NCBI GenBank assembly: GCA_022799355.1
Contig: JAAWOG010000027.1
Coordinates: 1 to 43,395, forward strand
Reading direction: 5' to 3'
Length of the DNA stretch: 43,395 bases
Origin: Lachnospiraceae bacterium
Lineage (GTDB): Bacteria > Bacillota > Clostridia > Lachnospirales > Lachnospiraceae
Below the pieces are notes generated by a model, which was not told where the DNA came from, searched no databases, and saw only the letters and a program-made list of their open reading frames with translations. Both the position numbers and the translations under genes were made by a program. This document shows positions 17,730 through 26,150 of the stretch, piece by piece; position 1 is the stretch's first letter, and each line of letters opens with the position of its first letter.

Positions 17730-18473
17730 CTATCTGCCGTTTTCTTCTGTTGTAAACGCGGAATTTATCCCGCCAAAATCAGATTCTTCTCTTATCTCAT
17801 CCAGCAGGGCCGCCGTAATATTTTTTGCGATAACGGAAGCCTTCTCGCAGTTTTCCTCAAAATTGCCGGTGCCGCTGTGCTCGGCGGTATCCGTAATACA
17901 CCGGATCGAAAGAAAAGGGATGCCGTTTACATAACATACATGAGCAATGCCCGCGGTTTCCATATCTACCGCCAAAGGCGCAAACCTGTCGTTTATCTCA
18001 TCCCGTCCCACATCCGTTATGAAAGACTCGCCCGTTACCATTCGTCCCCAGAATACCTTCCCGGGCAAAGTCATCTTGGAGACGGCGCTTTCAGAATACT
18101 TGATCAACTCCCGGTCCGCCTCAAAAAATACGGATTTCATCCAGGGATGAAATTCTGTCAGAATATCCTCTGCCACATCATGATAGCAGACTTCCGTAGA
18201 GATTACCGTATCAAATATGTCAAGGCACGGATTCATTCCGCCTGCTGTCCCCGCATTGATTATGATATCCACCCCGAAACCGTCTATCAGGATCTGGGAT
18301 GCTATGGCCGCATTCACCCTGCATACTCCGCAGTAGAGGGCAACAACCCTCATGCCGTGTATCTCTCCCTCATAATATTTCAGCCTTGCTTTTTCCGTGA
18401 TCCCCAAATGCTCTATTTCGGGCAAAAAAGGAGCAAGCTCCACATCACTGGCACATATGATTCCAACCTTCAT
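17730..18473 (-). CDS. 5'-Methylthioadenosine/S-adenosylhomocysteine nucleosidase family protein
   Basis: About 247 residues with the purine nucleoside phosphorylase fold of MTA/SAH nucleosidase: MKVGIICASDVE with the first active-site glutamate, NAGTAGGMNP, VISTEVCYHDVAEDI, AVDMETAGIAHV with the second glutamate, and RCITDTAEHSG with the catalytic aspartate. The loop GRMVTGESFI differs from the usual IASGDSFI, so substrate preference may be shifted. The enzyme removes adenine from methylthioadenosine and S-adenosylhomocysteine. GGAGG is 5 bases before the ATG at 18473. It follows hisD by 51 bases. A link to histidine synthesis through adenine recycling is possible but speculative. Confidence 0.87.
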   Translation of the reverse strand: MKVGIICASDVELAPFLPEIEHLGITEKARLKYYEGEIHGMRVVALYCGVCRVNAAIASQILIDGFGVDIIINAGTAGGMNPCLDIFDTVISTEVCYHDVAEDILTEFHPWMKSVFFEADRELIKYSESAVSKMTLPGKVFWGRMVTGESFITDVGRDEINDRFAPLAVDMETAGIAHVCYVNGIPFLSIRCITDTAEHSGTGNFEENCEKASVIAKNITAALLDEIREESDFGGINSAFTTEENGR

Positions 18474-18524
18474 CCATTCCTCCCCGCTTCTAACCAAAAA
18501 ATAACGCCTTTGGGAACAGCGCCC

Positions 18525-19814
18525 TCACTGAAACCGCACCGCCACCGAATTTGCATGGGCGGTCAGCCCCTCACTTTTTGCAAACCGCTCGATATCCTCA
18601 TGGTCCCGCAAAAGGGCCTCTTCGGAATACGAAATAATACTTGTCTTTTTGATAAAATCATCCACACCGAGAGGGGAGAAAAATTTTGCCGTACCGTTCG
18701 TAGGCAGAATATGGTTTGGTCCCGCAAAATAATCTCCCAAAGGTTCCGAAGAATATTCTCCTAAAAAAATAGCTCCGGCATTTTTCACTTTTGTCATTGT
18801 CAGGAACGGATCTCTTGTCAGAATCTCCATATGCTCCGAAGCAATATCGTTTGCGGCGTCCACCGCCATATCCATATTTTCCGCCACCAGAATATAACCG
18901 TAATTGTCCAGCGATTTTCTGATAATCTCCTCCCGGGAAAGCTGCCCTGCAAAATTCTCCGCCTCCACGGAAACCTTCTCTGCAAGTTCCGCGGAATCCG
19001 TGATCAGAATAGCGCTGGCAAGCTCGTCATGCTCCGCCTGGGATAAAAGATCTGCTGCCACATACTTCGGATTTGCGTATTGATCCGCCAAAATCAATAT
19101 TTCACTGGGACCTGCCACAGAATCAATGCTCACATAGCCAAACACCGCCTTCTTTGCCAGCGCCACGAAAATATTGCCGGGCCCCGTGATCTTGTCCACC
19201 TTCGGAATGGACTCCGTACCGAACGCCATGGCCGCGATCGCCTGGGCGCCGCCCACTTTGTAAATCCTGTCCACTCCCGCAATGTCCGCCGCCACAAGGG
19301 TTCCGGGGTTCACCTTCCCGTCTTTTCCCGGTGGCGTTGTCATAATGATCTCCTCAACGCCGGCCACCCTTGCCGGCACCACATTCATCAGCACGCTGGA
19401 CGGATAGGCCGCCTTCCCGCCCGGCACATAGACGCCTGCCCGCTCAAGCGCTGTGATCCGCTGCCCTAAAATAGAACCGTCCGGCTTCGTCGCAAAAAAA
19501 CTCTGTCTGACCTGCTTCTCGTGGTACGCCCTGATATTCTCCGCCGATCTTTTCATCGTCCCGATCAGCTCCCCATCCAGCGCCCGGTAGGCCTCCTCTA
19601 TCTCCGCCCCCGTCACAACCAGGTTCTCCGCCGTCAGCTCACACTTATCAAACTGCTTTGTATAGTCAAAAACCGCCTGATCCCCTCTCGCTCTGACCTG
19701 CTCGATGATCCCGTTCACCGTCTCCTCGTACTCCCCGTAATGGCTGGGACTCCGTTTCAGCAGATCCTCCAATATATTCTTTTTGGTTTCTCCGGTCAGT
19801 GCCATGATTCTCAT
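18525..19814 (-). CDS. hisD: Histidinol dehydrogenase
   Basis: A 429-residue protein of normal length that oxidises histidinol to histidine in two NAD-dependent steps. Recognisable blocks are ERAGVYVPGGKAAYPSSV, KVGGAQAIAAMAFGTESIP, KITGPGNIFVALAKK, SQAEHDELASAIL with zinc-ligand histidine, GPNHILPT and SEGLTAHANSVAVR. AGGAGG lies 9 bases before the ATG. It starts 13 bases after hisG. Confidence 0.97.
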   Translation of the reverse strand: MRIMALTGETKKNILEDLLKRSPSHYGEYEETVNGIIEQVRARGDQAVFDYTKQFDKCELTAENLVVTGAEIEEAYRALDGELIGTMKRSAENIRAYHEKQVRQSFFATKPDGSILGQRITALERAGVYVPGGKAAYPSSVLMNVVPARVAGVEEIIMTTPPGKDGKVNPGTLVAADIAGVDRIYKVGGAQAIAAMAFGTESIPKVDKITGPGNIFVALAKKAVFGYVSIDSVAGPSEILILADQYANPKYVAADLLSQAEHDELASAILITDSAELAEKVSVEAENFAGQLSREEIIRKSLDNYGYILVAENMDMAVDAANDIASEHMEILTRDPFLTMTKVKNAGAIFLGEYSSEPLGDYFAGPNHILPTNGTAKFFSPLGVDDFIKKTSIISYSEEALLRDHEDIERFAKSEGLTAHANSVAVRFQ

Positions 19815-19827
19815 TCCGATATTCCTC

Positions 19828-20475
19828 CTATTCGCAAATCTCCTTCAACTGATAAATCAATCTGCTGATCCTCTCATACTCCATCCGCATGCTCACCGGA
19901 TTCACGATCATCCTCGCAGAAAGCGGGCAGACCTCCTCCAGCACGCCGAGCCCGTTTTCTTTCAGCGTCCCGCCGGTCTCCACAATATCCACGATTACAT
20001 CCGACAGCCCCACGATCGGTCCCAGTTCCACCGAACCGTTCAGTTTAATAATATCCACTGTCTGATGCTTCTTATTATAAAAATATTCCTTTGCGATCAG
20101 CGGATACTTCGTCGCCACCCGAATCCTCTCATGATGCCGTAAAAACTCCCCTGCCTCCTCAGGTCCGCAGACACACATCCGGCACTTACCGAAGCCAAGG
20201 TCCAATACTTCGTATACCCGCCTGTTTTCCTCCATAATCGTATCTCTGCCCACCACGCCGATATCCGCCGCGCCATACTCCACATAGGTCGGCACATCCG
20301 GTCCCTTGGATAAGAAAAATTTCAGCTTCTGTTCCTCATTGACAAAGATCAGCTTCCGGGAATCTTTGTCTTTCATCTCCTCACAGGTGATCCCAAGCCT
20401 CTCTAAAAGTTCCAGTGTTTTATTGGCAAGCCTGCCCTTCGCCAACGCAAAAGTCAGGTATCTGTTTTCTTTCAT
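19828..20475 (-). CDS. hisG: ATP phosphoribosyltransferase catalytic subunit, short form
   Basis: A 215-residue short-form HisG, lacking the C-terminal regulatory domain, so it needs HisZ, which is encoded directly upstream. It condenses ATP and PRPP in the first step of histidine synthesis. TFALAKGRLANKTLELLERLG at the start, YVEYGAADIGVVGRD, and GLSDVIVDIVETGGTLKENGL with the PRPP-binding segment identify it. AAGGA lies 6 bases before the ATG; hisZ ends 18 bases upstream. Confidence 0.96.
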   Translation of the reverse strand: MKENRYLTFALAKGRLANKTLELLERLGITCEEMKDKDSRKLIFVNEEQKLKFFLSKGPDVPTYVEYGAADIGVVGRDTIMEENRRVYEVLDLGFGKCRMCVCGPEEAGEFLRHHERIRVATKYPLIAKEYFYNKKHQTVDIIKLNGSVELGPIVGLSDVIVDIVETGGTLKENGLGVLEEVCPLSARMIVNPVSMRMEYERISRLIYQLKEICE

Positions 20476-20493
20476 AGCGTTTCCTTCTTATTT

Positions 20494-21681
20494 TTATTCT
20501 ACCGTCAAAAAATATAGATCGCACCCGCGTTTTTCCGCCAGTTCCTGATACTCTTCCCTCATTTTCCTCTTATCCCTCAGCATCAGTTCCGCACAGACGC
20601 CGTCCGCCCGCAGTTCCTTTGCTTTCGCAAGCGCCCCTTCAAACGTCTCCTTCTCATAGACCAGTATCGCATGTCTCCCCTGCAGCGGCAAGGTAATCTT
20701 CTGGCTCGCCAGTGCCGTCATCAGATCATCCAGCACCACAACAAATCCCACGGCTGGCGCATCCTTTCCGAAAGTCTTTAGCAGATTGTCATAGCGTCCG
20801 CCCTTCACGATAGCGTCCCCCACGCCGTAGGTATACGCACGGAACGTCACGCCGGTATAATAATGATACTTACTGAGCAGGCCGAAATCAAAGGATATGT
20901 ACTGCTGCACGCCGTAGATGGTCAGCCTCTCGTACAACTGCTTTAACCTCTCCACCGCCCTCAGCGACCGATCGTTTGAGACAAGCGCCTCCGCTTTGTG
21001 GAGCACCTCCACCGAACCGAATAATTCCGTTATCTTCAAAAAAGCCTTTCCGTATTCCGCCCCGATATGCTGCTGCTTTAAAAGATCCTCCACCCCGAAA
21101 ATATTTTTGCCGCCAACACTTTCCCTGAGCGCCAGTTCCGTCTCCTTTGGCAGCCCCGCCGCCTCGCAGAGCCCCCTGAAATAGTCCGCCTGCCCGATCG
21201 TCACCTGAAACTGCGAAAGCCCCGTACTCTTCAGACACTCGATCAGCATGGCAATCAGCTCCGCATCCGCTTCCACGCTGTCGTCCCCGATCAGTTCCGC
21301 CCCCATCTGCGTGACCTCGCAGAGTTTCCCCTGCAGGCTCGATATGTTGGTAAAGGTATTTCCCAGATAACAAAAGCGGATCGGAAACGTCTCCTCCATA
21401 AAATATTTTGCCGCGCACCGTGCCATGGAAGGCGTAAAATCCGGCCTCAGCGCCAGCGTGTTTCCTTCCTTGTCAAAAAATTTATACAATTCCTTCGACG
21501 GCGTCGTCCCGATCTTACTCGAAAACACATCGAAAAATTCAAAGGACGGCGTCTGGATATCCTGATATCCGAAGCTTTTCAGCTTACCGTGGATCAGTTC
21601 CTCCAGTTTTAACTTTCCCGCATATTCTTTTCCGTAAATGTCCCGCACACCCTCCGGTGTATGCAGTAAATTCTGGTTCAT
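20494..21681 (-). CDS. hisZ: ATP phosphoribosyltransferase regulatory subunit
   Basis: A 395-residue paralogue of the histidyl-tRNA synthetase catalytic core: TPEGVRDIYG, LALRPDFTPSMARCAAKY, FRAYTYGVGDAIVKGGRYDNLL. It lacks the C-terminal anticodon-binding domain of full HisRS and is followed directly by short-form hisG, which supports HisZ over a synthetase. It allows allosteric control of HisG by histidine. First gene of the operon, with a leader of about 50 bases. Confidence 0.95.
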   Translation of the reverse strand: MNQNLLHTPEGVRDIYGKEYAGKLKLEELIHGKLKSFGYQDIQTPSFEFFDVFSSKIGTTPSKELYKFFDKEGNTLALRPDFTPSMARCAAKYFMEETFPIRFCYLGNTFTNISSLQGKLCEVTQMGAELIGDDSVEADAELIAMLIECLKSTGLSQFQVTIGQADYFRGLCEAAGLPKETELALRESVGGKNIFGVEDLLKQQHIGAEYGKAFLKITELFGSVEVLHKAEALVSNDRSLRAVERLKQLYERLTIYGVQQYISFDFGLLSKYHYYTGVTFRAYTYGVGDAIVKGGRYDNLLKTFGKDAPAVGFVVVLDDLMTALASQKITLPLQGRHAILVYEKETFEGALAKAKELRADGVCAELMLRDKRKMREEYQELAEKRGCDLYFLTVE

Positions 21682-21739
21682 ATTTTTCTTTTCTCCACTT
21701 TATCAAAGTAATGTATTATCACATAAAAGCATACGTAAG

Positions 21740-21768
21740 ATTATAGAAAAACATCCCTCTTCTGTCAA
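21740..21768 (-). promoter_or_regulatory. Consensus sigma-A promoter of the histidine operon
   Basis: On the minus strand a perfect TTGACA, exactly 17 bases, and a perfect TATAAT. The -35 hexamer contains the TGA stop codon of recU. The leader to the hisZ start is about 50 bases, too short for a T-box. Confidence 0.9.
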
Positions 21769-22298
21769 GCCCGGTCATCCAGATCCTTCTGCAGCATATC
21801 CAGATACGGTATCAAAACACCGTGTCTGCGGGGAATAAAATATTCCGGGTTCAGTTCCTCAAACCGGAAGCTTTTCCTGCCCCCTTTCAGTTTTCGATCC
21901 CAGAAATAGTAGAGCATTTCAAAGGGCAGATAGTAAAACGCATCCCGGTGGGTATAGTAGATCAGAAAAAATGCCACCCCACCCTGCTTCTCAAACCTCT
22001 GCATAAAATCCACCTGATGGTCGTGGATGTTCTGCAGAGAAAATGTGTCCACCGCACATTCCTTGGCATCAAAACAGACCGGAATCCCCTGCACGGCACC
22101 GATATAGTCCACCGTACTCTTCTGATCAAAGTAGGCAAGGGTGATATGCCTGGACTCCTTGTCTATTTTAATCGGCGTAATCGGCGTCGGAATCTTCTGG
22201 ATCAATGCCAGCCCTGCCTCCGCATATTTTTCATTTGTTCTGTTGATCATGTCTTCCAGGGCGGAGCCCCGAAGCCCTCTGCTCTTCCATGTTGGCAT
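21765..22298 (-). CDS. recU: Holliday junction resolvase RecU
   Basis: A 177-residue RecU nuclease that cleaves Holliday junctions in recombination and chromosome segregation. Motifs are RGLRGSALEDMINRTNEKY, STVDYIG, GIPVCFDAKEC with catalytic acid and lysine, and IHDHQVDFM. The disordered N-terminal arm of Bacillus RecU (206 residues) is shorter here. GGGAG lies 6 bases before the ATG. It has its own promoter and its stop codon lies inside the his operon -35 element. Confidence 0.93.
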   Translation of the reverse strand: MPTWKSRGLRGSALEDMINRTNEKYAEAGLALIQKIPTPITPIKIDKESRHITLAYFDQKSTVDYIGAVQGIPVCFDAKECAVDTFSLQNIHDHQVDFMQRFEKQGGVAFFLIYYTHRDAFYYLPFEMLYYFWDRKLKGGRKSFRFEELNPEYFIPRRHGVLIPYLDMLQKDLDDRA

Positions 22299-22368
22299 AG
22301 TCTGCTCCCGTTACGGCTTCATCAGTTCTTTCCGCTTTCCTTTCCGATCAAAGGAAACCGTATGTCTC

Positions 22369-22397
22369 ATTATCATTTATCTTTTAGCTTATGTCAA
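22369..22397 (-). promoter_or_regulatory. Sigma-A promoter of recU
   Basis: On the minus strand TTGACA, a 17-base spacer and GATAAT. The -35 element begins 9 bases after the stop codon of the class D beta-lactamase-like gene. Confidence 0.75.
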
Positions 22398-22405
22398 TAT
22401 ACTAT

Positions 22406-23986
22406 TCAAGCTTCCTGATTTTCTTCCCCCGCATCAAAATAATACATGATCAGCTCTTTCGCAATCTCTTTTGCCGCCGTACTTGACGCATTCCGGTCAC
22501 CATTTTCCCCCAGATAAACGCAAAAATATACCCGCTCTCCCTTCTTTTCGGCAAATCCCGTATACCATGCATCTACGATAACGCCCCTCTCTTTCCCCAT
22601 TCCGGTCTTTCCGTAGATAAAAACGCCTGCCTGTTCCTGTTCCAGCATTACTTCTTTCAGCGCCCGAATCGTATCTGCCGAATAAACGGTATCCTCCCCG
22701 AAAATACGCTCCATCACCTCCGTCTGTTCCTTCGGCGAAATCTTCAGGGAAGATTCGATCCAGAAACCGGTCAGCGCCGGATTGCTGTTGTTGGTATTAA
22801 GCCGTCCCTCCCAGTCCGAAATATCACCGTTTCCATACCGGAGTGCATTCAGCTCTTCCTGCATCAGCTCCGGTCCGATCTCATCGATAACCTCCCGGAA
22901 ATACCAGACACAGGACTCCCGGAAGGCATCCCGAAAATCTATATCACGATTCCACTCCTCATTCCAAAATATCTCACCGCTCCATCTCCGCAGGGATTCA
23001 TCCGGAACCACAACGCCGTTTTCCAGCGCAATACAGGAGGAGATAATCTTAAAGGTGGAGCAGGGAGAAGTTCTCTCATCCGCCAGCTCTTTCTGATAGA
23101 TCATATAGGATTCATCTTCGGCATCATACAAAACGGCGGCGCCCTTTAAGCCGTCAAAATATCCGCCAAAATCCGCTTCCACGATTTCCGCGGAAAAAAA
23201 GCCGTAATCCGTTTCCGGGACATCGTCCCTTCTTTCCTTTCCGTTCATGGTTTCTTCAAATATCCGCAGATTTTCCGAAAGGGACCGGGAAGAATCCCTG
23301 ACAAACCCTGTCTCCTCACCATCCAGCCACCACAGCGTATCTCTCAGCGCCCCTTCCTTTTCAAAGGTTTTTGACAGTTCGTTATCCGTGACGATAAGAG
23401 GGATGCTTTGGGCAAGCAGTCCGTTCACTTCCTCCATAAAAGCCGCAATTTTCTCCGCCTCAAATTCCCCATGAATGGGGGAGCCGAAATTGATATCAAA
23501 AGAAACCGCATTCCGCTGTGCCGTATTTTCTTTGTCATCCACCATGGTAAAAAGCTCATAGTCGTAATCGCCGCAGCCCTGATACATCGTGGGGCGATAC
23601 CGCAGCAGGTAATCCTCCCCGTCCAGCCTGCACAGAAAAACCGCTTTCTGCCCCGTATGGACGTAGCCCCCTGCTTCCCTGTGAATCCTCTCTCCGCTCT
23701 CCCAGACTTCAAGTTCTTTTCCCTCCCCTTCCTCCGCATCCACAATGCGCAGCTCCTCAGGGATTCCGTTTCGGTTCAGGTCCGTCTTTGGCAGATCATC
23801 CACAGCTAAAATGCTCTGAGTTTCCTTTTCTCCGGTATCCTCCTTTTTTGCCCGTCCGGCCATAAATACCGTTATCCCTGCCAGCAGAAATACCGCCGCT
23901 ATTATCGTGATCACAAGAATTGTGGCTTTCTGCGGATTGAAACTGTTATGGTGCGAATGCTTTGTCAATCTTCTTTGCTCTTTCAT
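22406..23986 (-). CDS. Membrane-anchored class D beta-lactamase-like protein with an extra extracellular domain
   Basis: A 526-residue protein. Residues 22-43 form a membrane anchor with the rest outside. Residues 65-205 form an extra domain starting with an FG-GAP-like Ca-binding motif (DLNRNGIPEEL). The C-terminal 260 residues carry the class D motifs in order: STFK (S310 nucleophile, K313), SCV (358-360), YGN (384-386), FWIESSLKISPKEQ (tryptophan 409) and KTG (460-462). This motif set matches OXA-type enzymes and the sensor domain of BlaR1; the BlaR1 metallopeptidase is absent. It could hydrolyse beta-lactams or only bind them. Its ATG overlaps the MmcQ/YjbR stop as ATGA, so it belongs to the 27906-22406 operon. 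Confidence 0.88.
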   Translation of the reverse strand: MKEQRRLTKHSHHNSFNPQKATILVITIIAAVFLLAGITVFMAGRAKKEDTGEKETQSILAVDDLPKTDLNRNGIPEELRIVDAEEGEGKELEVWESGERIHREAGGYVHTGQKAVFLCRLDGEDYLLRYRPTMYQGCGDYDYELFTMVDDKENTAQRNAVSFDINFGSPIHGEFEAEKIAAFMEEVNGLLAQSIPLIVTDNELSKTFEKEGALRDTLWWLDGEETGFVRDSSRSLSENLRIFEETMNGKERRDDVPETDYGFFSAEIVEADFGGYFDGLKGAAVLYDAEDESYMIYQKELADERTSPCSTFKIISSCIALENGVVVPDESLRRWSGEIFWNEEWNRDIDFRDAFRESCVWYFREVIDEIGPELMQEELNALRYGNGDISDWEGRLNTNNSNPALTGFWIESSLKISPKEQTEVMERIFGEDTVYSADTIRALKEVMLEQEQAGVFIYGKTGMGKERGVIVDAWYTGFAEKKGERVYFCVYLGENGDRNASSTAAKEIAKELIMYYFDAGEENQEA

Positions 23987-24396
23987 ATATTTTTGTCCTT
24001 ATTTTGATTCTCAGACTTCTTTTTCCCTTTCGGCTTTATCAGATCATAACTCTCTCCGATCATCCGGCAAATCTCCCGATTCGGCACACTTCCGTCCAGT
24101 ATAATGGAATTCCAGTGCTCCTTGTTCATGTGATAGCCCGGTATCACGGAAGGAAAAGTCTCCCGCCAAAAATCTCTCCACTGGGTATCGCATTTCACAT
24201 TGATCCAAATATGTCCGGCTCTCTCAAAGATGTAAGCAAACGTCTTTTGGTTCTTCTTATGCCGCATCACACACCAGTTCGGATCATGAAAAGGATAGTC
24301 CTCATATACATCCTGCAACGCCAGACAGCAGGCTATCGCCTCTTCACGCTCCATCATGGATGCATTTTTCCACTCCTCTTTTTCATCCTTCCCCAT
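23983..24396 (-). CDS. MmcQ/YjbR family protein
   Basis: A 137-residue protein of the MmcQ/YjbR family, with a CyaY-like DNA-binding fold: YPFHDPNWCVMRH, FAYIFERAGHIWINVKCD, IPGYHMNKEHWNSI and a C-terminal SYDLIKPK. The tail is lysine-rich. Function in Firmicutes is unknown. AAGGAG lies 8 bases before the ATG; it starts 33 bases after the LRR gene and overlaps the next gene by 4 bases. Confidence 0.87.
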   Translation of the reverse strand: MGKDEKEEWKNASMMEREEAIACCLALQDVYEDYPFHDPNWCVMRHKKNQKTFAYIFERAGHIWINVKCDTQWRDFWRETFPSVIPGYHMNKEHWNSIILDGSVPNREICRMIGESYDLIKPKGKKKSENQNKDKNI

Positions 24397-24429
24397 AAAA
24401 GCCGCTCCTTCCCTTCTTTGTCCTTTCCT

Positions 24430-26100
24430 TTACTCCTCCAGATAATAGGCTTCCATCCCTGCAAGCACCGGTATCTTCTCTCCGCATTCCGGACAGGTAT
24501 ATATTCCGAAAATATAGCGTAAATATTCCAGCCCCATGTGATCCTCCAGCAGCGCAAATAAGTTATACAGCCATTGTTTTGCATCCCCCGGACTTTTGCC
24601 GTCCCATTTCCCCGCGGGCACATCCGCCGGTTCAATCCGTTCCGAAAGATCAAAATAGCCAATTTCCATTTCCTCATCACAGTTATCACAGGCAGGACAA
24701 ACCACATAGCAGGCATTCAGAGAAGAAAGAAACAGCATGTACGCCAGTTTCCTCTCCCCCAGAATCGCCGAGACCGCCACGGCAAATTCCGATCTCCGGT
24801 AGTCTTCCTTTTCCAGTACATATGCCAAATGCTCCGCCAAAAAGTTGACGGTTATCGCCTGAATCTGCTTTATGGCATTTTGATAACTCTCATACACGCT
24901 GATCTCCTTCGGCTTCCCATCGTATGTATCCGCCCAGGTCCTATCCTCCGTCTTATCACCGTACCTGTCCGCCTCAGATATGCCCTCCGCCTTATCACCG
25001 TACCTGTCCGCCTCAGATATGCCCTCCGCACCGTACACATTATCCTCCGGCCGATCACCGAGCACATCCGTAGCCAGAGTGCTTCCCGCAGCCATAATGC
25101 CCCGGAACACCCACTCCAGGTCTTCCTCTTCTTCCCATTTTGACATAATTTTTGCCAGATAGGGAATCACCAGCCAGGTCGCCCGATAAAAGCTCATCTG
25201 GTGGTACAGATTTTCAAACAGATTGTCAAAAACAATCTCATAATTTGTTTTCGGTATGGTCTCCAGACGGCGAAGTTTCAATGCCTCCGGCGCATCTTCC
25301 CTCGCTCCCATCATAACTTCCACTTCCGCCGCCACATTGCCGTAAGCGCCTCTGTACACTTCCCACAGAAAAGAATCCGGATCCTCAAGGGCATACGGAT
25401 CCTGATCCTTCTCCCTTGTTACCGCCTGAAACGGAACTTTCTCTATCACTACTTCCCCCGCGTTATTTCCTCCGAATCCCGCTCTCTTTCCCGTCTTATG
25501 TTCCGATTTCTTCTCCGGCCTGTTTTCGGGCTCCTTTTCCGCCCTCTTCTCCGCATCCTTTTTTGCCTGTTTTGCTTTCACTATATATTCCGGCAGATAA
25601 ACTTCCCTGATCCGGCAGTGATCAAAACAGTCCGCATTTTCCAACTGGCTTCCCTCCAGGGAAAGCCTTGTCAGCCGAAACAGTTTTAATATACTTTCTG
25701 CATTTTTCACCTCGGAACAATGATGCAGGCTTAAAATTTTTAAACTGGTAACATTCTCCAGCAGGGCACAATCGATCACACCGCAGCCCGAAATCTCCAG
25801 GGTTTCCAGCGCAGGACAGGTCTTTAAAAAAGAAAAATCCCTGACCGGCATCGCCGATATGGTCAGTTTTTTTAACCTCGCCATTTTTCCGATGATGCTG
25901 AAATTACCCTCCTCAATCTCTAACCGTTCCGGTAAGGGATCATGATTCGGATCAATCAGCTTCCCGTAAAGCGGCTTTCCGCCGCAGGAAAGTGTTTTCA
26001 CTTTCTGAAAATCATACAGGGTTTCAGGTACCCTGCCCAGAGCATCCGCCACACAGTTAAGAAGCGTCGGATCTATTTTGATCTTTGGCATTTCCATCAT
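24430..26100 (-). CDS. Leucine-rich-repeat protein with C-terminal cysteine pairs
   Basis: A 556-residue cytoplasmic protein. Residues 58-170 contain leucine-rich repeats (LKKLTISAMP, LETLEISGC, LKILSLHHC, LTRLSLEGS). A lysine- and glutamate-rich linker (175-210) follows. Residues 225-370 are helical. Around residues 358-384 a 13-residue segment is exactly duplicated (AEGISEADRYGDK). The C-terminal part has CPACDNC and CPECGEK, likely a zinc ribbon. AGGAGG precedes the ATG. I recognise no named family beyond the repeats. It lies 50 bases after the C39-like peptidase gene. Confidence 0.82.
   Translation of the reverse strand: MMEMPKIKIDPTLLNCVADALGRVPETLYDFQKVKTLSCGGKPLYGKLIDPNHDPLPERLEIEEGNFSIIGKMARLKKLTISAMPVRDFSFLKTCPALETLEISGCGVIDCALLENVTSLKILSLHHCSEVKNAESILKLFRLTRLSLEGSQLENADCFDHCRIREVYLPEYIVKAKQAKKDAEKRAEKEPENRPEKKSEHKTGKRAGFGGNNAGEVVIEKVPFQAVTREKDQDPYALEDPDSFLWEVYRGAYGNVAAEVEVMMGAREDAPEALKLRRLETIPKTNYEIVFDNLFENLYHQMSFYRATWLVIPYLAKIMSKWEEEEDLEWVFRGIMAAGSTLATDVLGDRPEDNVYGAEGISEADRYGDKAEGISEADRYGDKTEDRTWADTYDGKPKEISVYESYQNAIKQIQAITVNFLAEHLAYVLEKEDYRRSEFAVAVSAILGERKLAYMLFLSSLNACYVVCPACDNCDEEMEIGYFDLSERIEPADVPAGKWDGKSPGDAKQWLYNLFALLEDHMGLEYLRYIFGIYTCPECGEKIPVLAGMEAYYLEE
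24952..25029 (-). repeat. Perfect 2 x 39-bp in-frame tandem duplication in the LRR gene
   Basis: Bases 24952-24990 and 24991-25029 are identical and encode a repeated 13-residue acidic segment. A third partial, diverged unit (EDRTWADTYDGK) follows in the protein. Confidence 0.95.
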
Positions 26101-26150
26101 ATTTTCCTCCTTCTCTTTGAAAACTCAAATGCTTTGCCGCCAAATATGGA

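Noticed and set aside
20494-21681. Histidyl-tRNA synthetase
   Set aside because: Lacks the anticodon-binding C-terminus and is followed directly by short-form hisG; HisZ fits better.
21682-21739. T-box or attenuator in the his leader
   Set aside because: The leader is about 50 bases, with no specifier stem, T-box sequence or terminator hairpin.
22335-22358. Terminator in the recU leader
   Set aside because: An 8-bp stem (TTTCCTTT with AAAGGAAA) is present, but no T-run follows.
24952-25029. CRISPR-like repeats
   Set aside because: Only two directly adjacent units without spacers, inside a coding frame.
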